Source: Symbiodinium natans (Eukaryota; Sar; Dinophyceae; Suessiales; Symbiodiniaceae). From it: a stretch of 52,578 nucleotides of DNA. The stretch is taken from NCBI GenBank assembly GCA_905221605.1, contig CAJNDS010000909.1, forward strand, positions 1 to 52,578. Direction: 5' to 3'. How positions within the stretch are numbered: position 1 is the first letter of the stretch; the number at the start of each line of letters is the position of its first letter. Positions 17,693 through 26,429 of the stretch are shown in pieces. Position numbers and translations under genes: made by a program. The notes under the pieces were generated by a model, which saw nothing but the letters and a program-made list of their open reading frames with translations, was not told the origin of the DNA and made no database searches.

Positions 17693-18433
17693 AGGCTTAG
17701 GGCTGGGATCATGAGGTTGCGTCTGGGATAATTTGTAGTACCCCCTTGTTCAGCATGTCCGTTTCCCTTGTAGATCCCTCTTGCTCTTGACCAAAACTCA
17801 GACCCTAAACCCGAACCTTAAACCCTAAACCCTAAACCGCAAACCCCAAACCCAAAACCGCAAACCCTAAACCCTTTGCCTCGCAGCTTACAGGGGGCAC
17901 GTGGGCTGGCATTCCTCACAGCCGAAAAATGCTGAGGTCTTCGGGGTTAGGTTCTGACGTATGGGCCCGTGGTGTAGGGGTACATAAGGAGTGCACCGGG
18001 CTTAGGGTTTAGGATTTCGGGTTTAGGAGGTTAGAGGAGGGTACATAACTTGGTGGCCCAGTGGTACCCTTTGCCCCTTTTTGCTGTTTCTAAGTTCCCT
18101 TCTAAAGCAACCAACCCTCAAAAAGGGTACTGCTGCTGAGCACCAAGATAAGGAGTATACAGGGCTCCCAAGCTAAGGGCCCATGCTAGGGGCCTTTGTA
18201 GCTCCCCTAAGAGCTTTTATGGTTTGGGGTTTAGGGTCTTTTAGGGGGCCCCTTTCAGGGGCCATTGTAGCTGCCCGAAGAGCTTTTTATGGTTTGGGGG
18301 TTTTAGGGGTCTTTTAGGGGGGGGGGGGGGGGGGCGACCAGCACAATCCTCCACTTGGGCACATCCTTAAGTTTTGCCCATATGCGAGAGGCACCTTAAG
18401 ACTTTGTTGACACAGACTAAGCCACCTGAATCG
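17693..18433. other. Spacer with ITS patch, MITE-B remnant and direct duplication
   Basis: CCCTAAA/CGCAAA units lie at 17805-17872. A MITE-B-like left part lies at 18051-18130 (cccagtggtaccctttgccc). Then two ~68-bp near-copies containing agctttttatggtttgggg occur at about 18189-18256 and 18257-18325, followed by a G run to 18334. No gene is seen. Confidence 0.55.
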
Positions 18434-18502
18434 ATGGCAGGCAAGAAGCGCAAGGCCCCTGCGGACAACACAAGCTTGTGCCAGCTCCTCTTCGGGATCT
18501 GA
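18434..18502 (+). CDS. Short ORF, possible gene start
   Basis: ATG GCA begins a 22-codon frame reading MAGKKRKAPADNTSLCQLLF before a TGA. The basic N-terminus looks like a nuclear/nucleolar leader. It lies 30 bp upstream of the conserved island at 18528, so it could be the first exon of that gene. Weakly supported. Confidence 0.3.
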   Translation: MAGKKRKAPADNTSLCQLLFGI

Positions 18503-18527
18503 TAAGCTTCGGCTGGTCTACACTTGC

Positions 18528-18780
18528 GTGCCTCTGCACGCGGGCAGGATCGGTCTGTGGATGCGCAGGGATGAACAGACCAAAAAAGCGCAAGAAAACG
18601 CCCTCAAAGCCAAGCTGCGTCGACTCTGCGAGATGAAGAAATGCCGGCGGGCGCTTGCAAGTCCCGCAGTGGATGCACCTGGCATGCGGGCAAGGCTATC
18701 ACCTGCGCATGGCCCGTGAGCTCGAGACGTGCTCGTTCGACAAGGACGACACACTCTACGTGTTGCTGGTGGCCAAATCA
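18528..18780 (+). pseudogene. Dinoflagellate-type VPQWMH/FDKDD domain with frameshift
   Basis: The first frame gives ALKAKLRRLCEMKK; the next frame continues RLQVPQWMHLACGQGYHLRM and ARELETCSFDKDD. Together they match a domain I associate with many uncharacterised dinoflagellate proteins (LCExKKxG...VPxWLHxxWKxGxHxxMAxxxxxxxFDKxxF). Biochemical function is unknown to me. The frame changes at the AAA near 18638, so this copy is broken, or the base is a sequencing indel. Downstream the frame runs into unique DNA. Confidence 0.55.
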
Positions 18781-19022
18781 TATGTTTTACACATGGGTGG
18801 CTGTCGAAATTGTGGTCCTTTTTTGGCTCCCTACTAGAATACAGCACCTGATAGTGAGAGAAACCCTAAAAGGGATCATAATTTTGACAACCACCCACAT
18901 GTCTTCGCAGTATCTTAGGAACACCAAAAAAGACCGGAACCATCACTGCTCAACCCTAAACCTCTCTCTAAACTCTAACCACCCATGTAGAGAACTGGCC
19001 TTTTGAGTGTTTCTCAAATTCT

Positions 19023-19250
19023 TGGTAGCCCAGTGGTACCCTTTGCCCATTTTTTGAGTTCCGGGTTCCCTTTTTAAAGCAACCAACCCAACACAGAGTA
19101 CCCTTATCATATCTCTTTGTGGTGCTTTACGGTAACTTTAGATCCTTAGCCTTTTTGGGTTTCTTGGGTTTCTTAATAAGGCAGCTAAAGTTTTAATTTT
19201 TAGCTACCCTCCTAAGTGCAGCCAAGATAATATGGTTACTGGGCTGCTAA
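19023..19250 (+). mobile_element. MITE-B copy with nested MITE-C
   Basis: MITE-B begins ggtagcccagtggtaccctt and its right end, gttactgggctgc, lies after 19232. Between them is a complete MITE-C (19115-19226), starting CTTTGTGGTGCTTTAC and ending GTGCAGCCAAG. Intact MITE-B copies at 27514 and 46537 lack this insert, so the MITE-C insertion is the younger event. Short AT-rich sequence (ATA) appears on both sides of it. Confidence 0.75.
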
Positions 19251-19268
19251 GAATTCGGAGCACCTCAG

Positions 19269-19368
19269 GACGCATGAGGCCCTCGCGGACAAGCCCTGCT
19301 ACCTGTATGCCAGCAAAAGCAGCAGCCGGGGGCCACAGGCTTTGCGTGCCTTTGGCGTTCAGGGTTTG
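19269..19368 (+). CDS. Exon with CTCAG acceptor and GTGAGT donor
   Basis: This is one of the best-bounded exons: acCTCAG|GAC at the start and GGTTTG|GTGAGT at the end, 100 bp, open in the frame THEALADKPCYLYASKSSS and on to GPQALRAFGVQGL. The KPCYLYASK stretch may correspond to the CFAP161 segment with MLYLSSD followed by basic residues, continuing the exons at 8120 and 17403. That link is tentative; the exon itself is better supported. Confidence 0.55.
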
Positions 19369-19489
19369 GTGAGTAGCCCTAAACCCTAAACCCTTAGCCC
19401 TTAGGGCTCTGGGATTGCTTGTAGGGTTGTGGATGGTTACAACTTGGTAACCCTATATTTGTATTCAGGGTACCTGCACGCCTAGTGAA

Positions 19490-19575
19490 AAGAAGCGCTA
19501 TGCGTGCCCCAAATGGCTAAGACTTAGCCTGCTTGTGGATCCCTACCTCAGACTACTCACGAACCTGCAATTAGG
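19490..19575 (+). CDS. Exon-like island, possible CFAP161-like continuation
   Basis: The frame reads KKRYACPKWLRLSLLVDPYL and on to RLLTNLQL. A tryptophan followed by DPxLRL recalls the CFAP161 segment CWxxxxxxPxLRL. Splice edges are unclear and the downstream flank is CCCTAAA repeat. Low confidence. Confidence 0.3.
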
Positions 19576-20095
19576 ACCCTAATCCCAAACCCCAAACCCT
19601 AAGCCCTAAACCCTAAGCCCTAAACCCCAAACCCCAAACCCTAAACCCCAAATCCCAAACCCCAAACCCTAAACCCGAAACCCGAGGCCCGAACCCTCGG
19701 TTCCCGAACTTATAACCCCACTTCAAAGAACCTGCCAGTGGGTCGAGGGCTGGAGGTTTCGGTGTTTCACTAGGTTCCCATTCTGGGAGGCTCATTGTAG
19801 TCATAACTAGGGTTTAGGGTTTAAGGTTTTGGGTTTTGGGTTTAGGGTTTAGGGGTCACTCGGATTCAGGGTTAGAAGGGTTTAGATAGGGTAGGGTTTA
19901 TATAGGGCTGATACAGGGTTTGTACAGGGTTATAAGGGTTTTAAGGGTTTTAAGGTCATACGGGTTTAGGGTTTTAGGGTTTGTTTTTCCTAAACCGCGC
20001 TATTGATGCAGGTGTGCCTGACCTTCCCCACTGCACATACGCTTCGGACGACGGAATAGCACTACTCTGCAGTTAGGCATGCGCCTCGTGAAGAT
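19576..20095. repeat. CCCTAAA/CCCCAAA then TTTAGGG-like tract
   Basis: C-orientation variants fill 19577-19685. A unique segment follows to 19805. TTTAGGG-like units, with the variants gggttttaagg and gggtttataagg, then fill 19808-19990. An open frame over this block on the minus strand is repeat-derived. Confidence 0.6.
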
Positions 20096-20116
20096 GTGCT
20101 ACCCTAGGCCCTTCGC

Positions 20117-20236
20117 TTCCGAAACCCTGACAAAGTTCTGGCCGTGCCGATGACTGAGGTGGCGATGGAGCGAGCCAGGCAGGTCAAAACTATGCTAGAG
20201 CAGCCACGATCGGCATTTGCTAAGAAGAGCATTAGG
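20117..20236 (+). CDS. Exon-like island, helical charged protein
   Basis: The frame reads NPDKVLAVPMTEVAMERARQ and on to VKTMLEQPRSAFAKKSI, a convincing helical segment. An upstream frame (GMRLVKMCYPRP, from about 20078) is also protein-like and may belong to the same exon after a frameshift. Edges are not clear. Function not recognised. Confidence 0.4.
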
Positions 20237-20295
20237 CACTTAGGGTTCGGAGTTCAGGGCTTTGAAGAGGTGATTTTGGATTTGAGGGTCCACAA

Positions 20296-20505
20296 CCCTA
20301 AACCCTAAACCCTAAACCCTAAACCCTAAACCCTAAACCCCTGGGTTTGGACTTATGACTTTGGATTCTGCACCTTGGCCTCAAAGGTCCACCTAAACCC
20401 TAAACCCTAAACCCTAAACGCTTAACGCTAAACCCTAAACCCTAAAGCCTAAACCCTAAACCCTAAACCCTAAACCCGAACCCTTAAACCCTAAACCCTA
20501 AACCG
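20296..20505. repeat. CCCTAAA arrays with short spacer
   Basis: Six clean units (20296-20340), a 55-bp unique spacer, then about fourteen units with single variants (cgcttaa, aagcct) to 20505. Confidence 0.9.
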
Positions 20506-21480
20506 TAAGAGCACCTTCAGATGCCGCAAGCCTTCCTCACACAAAGCCCTAAATCTCAAAGCCAAGTCTACGACAGGTCCCCCCGGGTTTAGGGTTTTAA
20601 GGGTTAAGGGTTAAGGGTTTCGGGTTTAGGGTTTAGGGTTTAGGGTTTAGGGCCCCAATAGGTCCCCCCCCCCTCCCCCAGTTGTTGAACCCCCCCCCCC
20701 CCCCCTTCCCTGCTATGCAGGTGTGCCCACCCTCGCCCTGCAAGGGTTTGGTTTAGGGTTTAAGGTTTAGGGTTTGGGGTTTTTGGTTTAGGGTTTAGGG
20801 TTGAGGGTTGAGGGTTTAGGGTTTAGGGTTTAGGGTGTAGGGGTTAAGTTGAAGTCTCTTCTTATGGTAACTTTCAGTCTCGAGGCTTTAGGTCTTCAAA
20901 AGCAGGACTCGGCCACGATAGTCGAAGATCCCGAAAGCCTTCGACCCTGAAGCGCTTCAAACCCTAACCCCTCTTACAGGCAAACCCCCTTCCTCTTAGA
21001 CCTAAACCCTAAATCCTAAACCCTAAACCCTAAACCCTGTAAGCCTGTTGGCCTTAGAATCGGAGCGCAGCGGTCGAATTTCAACGACGCAGCAAAATCC
21101 CGAACCCCCTTTGAGGCTCATGGGTCTTTATTGGGTTCTAGGGGTTTTAGGGCTTTCAGGGTTTACGGTTTAGGGATGAGGGTGCTTAGGGCTTTTCGGG
21201 CTTTTAGGGCTTTTAGTTCTTTTAGGGCGTTTAGGGCTTTTAGGGCTTAGCCCTGAAATCTGCGAAGCCTGGACCCCAAACACAACCATCGGAAGCCCCA
21301 ATTAATTTTGCCGTAAGCCCTTAGCCCTGTCAGCTCTTAGCCTCAACTCCCCCCCCACCCCCCCGCCCCAATCAAACCCCAAACGCTAACCCCTAAACCC
21401 TAAACCCAAAACCCTAAACCCTAAACCCTAAACCCTAAACCCTAAACCCTAAACCCTAAACCCTAAACCCTAAACCCTAA
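20506..21480. repeat. ITS-rich spacer with poly-C tracts
   Basis: TTTAGGG units at 20590-20655 and 20750-20840 and CCCTAAA at 21000-21035 lead to the nearly perfect CCCTAAA array at 21402-21482. C runs lie at 20667-20676 and 20689-20706. A cTTTTAGGG variant block lies at 21195-21250. No coding island is convincing. Confidence 0.6.
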
Positions 21481-21488
21481 ACCTGCAG

Positions 21489-21569
21489 ACCCACCGGGAG
21501 GATGAACTTGTGATCAGCATGTGTCCACGAGCTGCGGAGGGGTCGTACAGCCGGCCCAGGTTTCCCAAG
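21489..21569 (+). CDS. Exon-like island, AAG|GTTCTG donor
   Basis: A perfect CCCTAAA array ends in aacctgCAG and the next bases read THREDELVISMCPRAAEGSY, then SRPRFPK, ending AAG|GTTCTG. Both edges look like real splice sites. CCCTAAA is upstream and TTTAGGG downstream. The 81-bp length is a multiple of three, so the exon is symmetric. Function not recognised. Confidence 0.5.
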
Positions 21570-21847
21570 GTTCTGTTTTGAAGTTCAAGGTTTATGGGGT
21601 TTAGGGTTGAGGGTTCAGCGTGTAGGCTTCAGGGTGTAGGGTTTGATTCATTCAGGCCCTGTGCTGAGGTTTACGTTTTAGGTGCTGTATCTGCTGCATA
21701 AGGCTAAGATTTAGCACGCAGCCCCGAATCCACGAAGGGCCTCTAACCATAGCTGCAGAACCCGCAATGTGGGGGTTTGTTCTGCGCGAATGAAGGTACC
21801 CAAATGATACCTCGTTTTGCTACAGAACGGCCTGCCATGGGGCCTGC

Positions 21848-21950
21848 CATTTGGGGTTTACACAAATCATGGACTCCGACTATAAGGGTCTCCTATGTAG
21901 ACCCCAAATAGTAGGCTTCCTTTGTATTATCAGAAGCAACAAGGATCCTT
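21848..21950 (+). mobile_element. MITE-A-like remnant
   Basis: The sequence starts catttggggtttacacaaat and contains the family-internal stretch agaccccaaatagtaggctt also seen in MITE-A at 31430. The right end is not clear. It has diverged more than the other copies. Confidence 0.45.
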
Positions 21951-22025
21951 TGGAACAACCTCTGCACATGAGTATGGATTAAACTACCCATCACACCGTG
22001 TTGACTCAATAGGCCCCTTCCGCGG

Positions 22026-22164
22026 ATTAGGGTTTAGGGTTTAGGGCTTAGGGCTAGGGTTTAGGGTTTAGGGTTTAGGGTTTAGGGTTTAGGGTTTAGG
22101 GTTTAGGGTTTAGGGTTTAGGGTTTAGGGTTTAGGGTTTAGGGTTTAGGGTTTAGGGTTTAGGG
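22026..22164. repeat. TTTAGGG array, one of the longest
   Basis: About twenty units, with a few CTTAGGG/CTAGGG variants at the 5' end and perfect units from about 22065. Confidence 0.95.
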
Positions 22165-22801
22165 CCTTACGCAGCCAGGCACTGGCGGGTGTGCCGAGGG
22201 TCAAAGAACCAGGCAGACACCCAGAGGCACATACTTCACTCTTGAAGGTTGTAGGGCCGGCCCTGCACCTAACCCTAAACCCTAAACCCTAAACTCTAAA
22301 CCCTAAACCCTTAAACCCTTTAGGGCTGAGGCTTGTGTTTAGGGTTTAGGCTTTTGCGTTCTTCGAACAGGCCCATGCACTGTAGGGAATTCATTCGGGA
22401 TTGGGCACTCGAGGGGGCTTTGCGCGTGGTGTTGAGATATCTGTGCAGTCTTGGGGTTCTTTGCAGGATTCGGTGTTTAGGGTGTATAGAGTTCTTGAGT
22501 TGCAGGGACACTGTTGAAAGTTGAGGGACTGCATCATCCAGCACATGCGAGAAAGGCAGCAGCCATCGCAACATTGCACGAGATAGTGTTCAGGATTTGG
22601 GAGTTCGGGTTAGAGAAGTCTAAAGCCTCACAGGGTTAAACTAATGGAGGACTGCTGTGTTCCCATGGCCCCCAAACTCCGGACCCTTACGATCAGATTA
22701 TGGCAAGTAAACGGTCCTTTTTTGTAAGGGTTGGAGCAACCAACGAATTCTTACCAGAACCTCAAACCTTTAAATCCAAACCCTAAACCCCTACACCTCA
22801 G
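22165..22801. other. Spacer with C-to-G telomere palindrome
   Basis: CCCTAAA units (22270-22318) pass straight into TTTAGGG (cccttTAGGG at 22317-22326). The following segment (22370-22570) has open frames on both strands but none with splice context. The rest holds nothing I recognise. Confidence 0.45.
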
Positions 22802-22896
22802 GGCATCTGCGCCCGAAGAGCGGAGCAAAGTGGAGCTCGGGGACATCATACGCTTGGTCGCGCCCGCTGTTCTTGAATGGAGCTTGGGCGCCCATG
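22802..22896 (+). CDS. Exon-like island, unknown protein
   Basis: Bounded by acacCTCAG and CCCATG|GTTGGG, the frame reads PEERSKVELGDIIRLVAPAV and on to LEWSLGAHG. The 5' flank is CCCTAAA-like and the 3' flank is TTTAGGG-like. It probably belongs with the next exon at 22951. Function not recognised. Confidence 0.45.
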
Positions 22897-22950
22897 GTTG
22901 GGTTAGGGTTTTTGGGTTTAAGGGGGTTAATGCTTGGGGTTTGGCCCCAG

Positions 22951-23031
22951 ACTTCGATTGTTTGGAGCAAGCCCGCCGTTCTGATATGGTCGACTGCGCA
23001 CGTTGATCGAGATGTTGCTGCTGTGCTGAAG
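22951..23031 (+). CDS. Exon-like island with AAG|GTAGGA donor
   Basis: The sequence gccCCAG|ACT opens a frame reading SKPAVLIWSTAHVDRDVAAV and ends CTGAAG|GTAGGA, a good donor. Its 81 bp are a multiple of three. With the island at 22802 this makes a plausible exon pair separated by a 54-bp TTTAGGG-like segment, very short for an intron. Function not recognised. Confidence 0.5.
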
Positions 23032-23389
23032 GTAGGAAAGTATAACCTTCGCATGCTGTGGCTGCCCCGAGAAAAGCCTCCCCGATCTCGATGCCAATCA
23101 GCCCCTAAGCCCTAGACCCCAAACCCTAAACCCTAAACCGCACCCAGCTGATTCGTGTCTCTGTGATATCTCTCAAGCTTTGGACCAGACGTCCTGGAGA
23201 AATGAACCCGATAGTTGAACTTTAAAAACTCTTGGGGTCTCCTCATTTAGTGGGAGTAGTTCGTTTTTTTCCGAGACACCTACGGGGAGGACCCCTAGTC
23301 ACAAGAAAGCGCCCCAAGGTGGCTTTGCATGACCGTACAGTGAGGGACCCGGCATGGTATTTCCCTGGGCCCCAAGCCCCGAAACCCCA

Positions 23390-23560
23390 CACACACACGA
23401 CACCTCCCACAAAAAACCCACAGAAACCCCGCAACCCCCCCCCCCCCCCCCCCCCACAAACCCCACAGAAGCCTCACAAGCCCCACAAAAACATCACACA
23501 CCCCTAAACCCTGAACCCTTCTAAACCTTTCTAAACCTTTCTAAACCTTTCTAAACCCAC
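23390..23560. repeat. CCCCACAAA repeats, poly-C and CTAAACCTTT tandem units
   Basis: C-rich units with ACA interruptions surround a C run at 23436-23455. Four units of CTAAACCTTT follow (23519-23556), a ten-base telomere-like variant amplified in place. Open frames on both strands here are low-complexity. Confidence 0.7.
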
Positions 23561-23564
23561 AAAA

Positions 23565-23702
23565 CCCTAAACCCTAAACCCTAAACCCTAAACCCTAAAC
23601 CCTAAACCCTAAACCCTAAACCCTAAACCCTAAACCCTAAACCCTAAACCCTAAACCCTAAACCCTAAACCCTAAACCCTAAACCCTAAACCCTAAACCC
23701 TA
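23565..23702. repeat. CCCTAAA array, longest perfect block
   Basis: About nineteen consecutive perfect CCCTAAA units. Perfection over 137 bp, next to decayed arrays, indicates recent gain or homogenisation. Confidence 0.97.
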
Positions 23703-25511
23703 CCAAAAATCCCACAAAACCCTACGCCAGAGACCGACGGGGTTCAGGGAAAGCCCCCACCTCGAGCCATGGGTTGGCCAATGGCCGCGTCGATGGCGCT
23801 GCCCCTCGCTTTTGGGGGGCTTTAGGGTTTAGGGTTTAGGGTTTCAGGTTTGCAGAAAACCTATTTGGGGGGTTTTCGAAATTAGGGGTACCTTATTTGG
23901 GCTCTGATTCGAAAAGGAGACTATTTGGGGTCAGGGGTCCCTGATATTCCTAAACCACCATCTCTGACAGACTCACCTGCGCTCTCACTAACTCAACCGA
24001 ACGCATCACAGCCATGACCATGCTAACTAGAAGGGAGGGTGTACATCTTGGGTTTAGGGTTTAGGGTTTAGGGTTTAGGGTTTATGTTTTAGCACCGAAT
24101 ATAAGACCCTCAGAACCGTAAGCCTTAAACTCTAAAAATCTTAAACCCCCCCAAAACCCCTAGGCCCGAAGCCCTGACAAACCCGCAAGCCCCTTGACCC
24201 TGCCTAGAAGTCTTAAACCCTTAAAGCCGTCAAAGCCTTCCTTAACCCCTTAGAACCCTGAACCCTAAACCCTAAACCCTTTGAACCCTTAACGCCCTTT
24301 GCAAAGGCCCTTCGCAAAAGCCCTTTAAAAAACAAAAAGAAAGCGAAAAAAGCCTCACCGCAAGAAACTTAGCACCTCTACAGCTCCTCTAAAAGCAAAA
24401 CTCAGGTTAATGAAGGAACCTAAACCTTAAACCCCAAACCCCAAACCCCAAGCCACAAACCCCAAACCACAAACCCCAAACCCCAAACCCCAAACCCTTC
24501 CAACCCCGTAAGCGCTCAATGCCTAAGCCCTAAACCCTAAACCCTAAACCCTAACCCCTAAACCCTAAACCCTATTCCAACAGAGGTGGGCATTCTTGGG
24601 CGCGCGAGGCCTCTACCCCCGGGCTCGTAGCAGGGAAACAGGGAATGAGGGTTTAGGGAGGGTTTAGGGTTTAGGGTTTAGGGTTTAGGGTTTAGGGTTC
24701 AGGGTTCAGGGTTCAGGGTTCGGGTTTAGGGTTTTACAAATACCCTTTGAGGGATTATATAGTTCCCCCATTCCCTACTAAGACCCGCCAGTCTCTGCCC
24801 TCGGTTTCGTTGTTTAGGGCTTCGGGTTGTTTTTGGGGTTTGGGGTTTTGGGGCTTTGGGTTTAGGGTTTAGTGGTGTTGAGTTCAGGGTTTAGGGGTTT
24901 AGGGTTGAGGGTTTGGGGTTCTTGCTGTTTGAGGTTCCTGGGTTTAGGGTTTAGGGTTCTGGGTTGACGGTGATTAGGGCTGACGGGTGTCTAGAAGGGT
25001 CCAGAAAGAGTGTTCCCCGAAGAGCTCTTTGAAGCCCTCCGCCCTGAAAACCCTCAACACAACCTGGAAAACTTGTTTAGGGCTTTCTGGTGGTGCTTTA
25101 CTGTAACTTTAGATCTTTAGCCCTTTTTGGGCTTATTGGGTTTCTTAATGAGGCAGCTAAATTAACAACTTAATTTATAGCTACCCTCCTAAGTGCAGCC
25201 AAGGCTTTTGAAGGGGCTCTTGAGCGCTTTTGAGCCCCTGAACCCGAACCCCCCAAGCCCCAAATAGAAAAGTCATAAAGGTTTAGGTCTTGGAGAGAAA
25301 CTCTCAAACCCTCAGACCACCTCAGACCCCCCCCCCCCCCCCAAGCCCTAAAGTCCTAGACCCTAAGCCCCAAACCCGAAACCCCGAAACCCCGAAACCC
25401 GAAACCCCTAAACCCCTAAACCCCTAAACCCCTAAACCCCTAAACCCCTAAACCCCTAAACCCCTAAACCCCTAAACCCCTAAACCCTAAACCTTAAACC
25501 CTAAACGAAAG
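23703..25511. repeat. ITS-rich spacer, MITE-A and MITE-C copies
   Basis: A MITE-A-like remnant lies at about 23868-23955 and a MITE-C copy at about 25084-25203 (ctggtggtgctttactgtaa ... gtgcagccaag). TTTAGGG occurs at 24050-24085, 24655-24725 and 24860-24990. CCCCAAA units occur at 24428-24497. A C run lies at 25329-25342. A block of the octamer CCCCTAAA (25398-25490) is nearly perfect. A weak exon-like island at 24585-24633 reads AFLGARGLYPRARS after CCAACAG. Confidence 0.6.
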
Positions 25512-25586
25512 GCGCGTCTGGCGCCCTGAGCCTCGAGATGAGCGACTCCCTGGAGTGGCTGGGCCTGGCGATCCGGTCTCCTGGCT
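25512..25586 (+). CDS. Exon-like island, unknown protein
   Basis: The island lies between aaacgaAAG and GGCT|GTTAGG. The frame reads ASGALSLEMSDSLEWLGLAI and on to RSPG. CCCTAAA lies 5' and TTTAGGG 3'. The composition is convincingly coding. Function not recognised. Confidence 0.45.
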
Positions 25587-25956
25587 GTTAGGGGTTTAGG
25601 GTTTAGGGCTACTAGGTTTTTAGGGGTTTAGGGTTTAGGGTTTAGGGTTTAGGGGTTAGGGGTTTAGGGTTTAGGGATCAGATTCCCCAAACAGGGGCCC
25701 ACCCTGGACCTCAATGGGGGGGAGCATCTGCTTTTTGCATCTGGCCGCTTTTTGTCTGAACCCGAAACCTCCTCGAATCCCCCCAGAAAGCCAGACGAGA
25801 GTGTAAGTTCGCGCCTCTGGTGCTTTTTGTCTAAACCCGAAACCTCCTCGAACCCCCCTCGCCAAGGCATCACATCATGAGGTCTGCGCTTGAGGCCTCC
25901 GCTGAGAGTTTAGGGAGCGGTGGTGCCTTGAGATTTCCGACTGCAACCCATGACAT

Positions 25957-26142
25957 GTTGGGATGTTTCCCCTTTGTACGAACATAATAGGGATTATAAT
26001 AGGGGGGGGATACTAGAATCGGGTTTAGGGTTTAGGGTTTAGGGTTTAGGGTTTAGGGTTTAGGGTTTAGGGTTTAGGGTTTAGGGTTTAGGGTTTAGGG
26101 TTTAGGGTGACTGTTAGTCTAAAGGGGGAACATCCCAAGTGA
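25957..26142 (+). mobile_element. MITE-D copy 2 with internal TTTAGGG array
   Basis: Outer ends match MITE-D (ttgggatgtttcccctttgt ... gggggaacatcccaa), with a TGACATG-like repeat on both sides. Between the left half (ending atactagaatc) and the right half (gactgttagtctaaag) sits a perfect array of about twelve TTTAGGG units at 26021-26107. The intact copy at 45268 has a short spacer (ccctattgag) at this point. The array therefore replaced or entered the loop of the element. Confidence 0.8.
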
Positions 26143-26221
26143 CATGTATTCATCCCAGCCTAAAGGGCCGAATGGCCCAGGCACTTTAAAGCAGGAAGTG
26201 CTTGGGGCTTGCTGTTAGTGT

Positions 26222-26404
26222 TACCCTAAACCCTCAACCCTCAACCCTAAACCCTAAACCCTAAACCCTAAACCCTAAACCCTAAACCCTAAACCCTAAA
26301 CCCTAAACCCTAAACCCTAAACCCTAAACCCTAAACCCTAAACCCTTAACCCTTAACCCTTAACCCTTAAACCCTAAACCCTAAACCCTAAACCCTAAAC
26401 CCCA
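26222..26404. repeat. CCCTAAA array with CCCTTAA block
   Basis: About fourteen perfect CCCTAAA units, then four CCCTTAA units (26343-26370), then perfect units again. The identical variant in consecutive units indicates local amplification. Confidence 0.95.
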
Positions 26405-26405
26405 G

Positions 26406-26429
26406 ACCAGAGCACTGCTGCATGCCAGG
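26406..26429 (+). CDS. Candidate 24-nt microexon
   Basis: The sequence aaacccCAG is followed by 24 bases encoding TRALLHAR and then G|GTGAGC, a consensus donor. The eight codons stay in frame. It is too short to support on its own; the paired consensus edges next to a telomere array are the only evidence. Confidence 0.25.
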
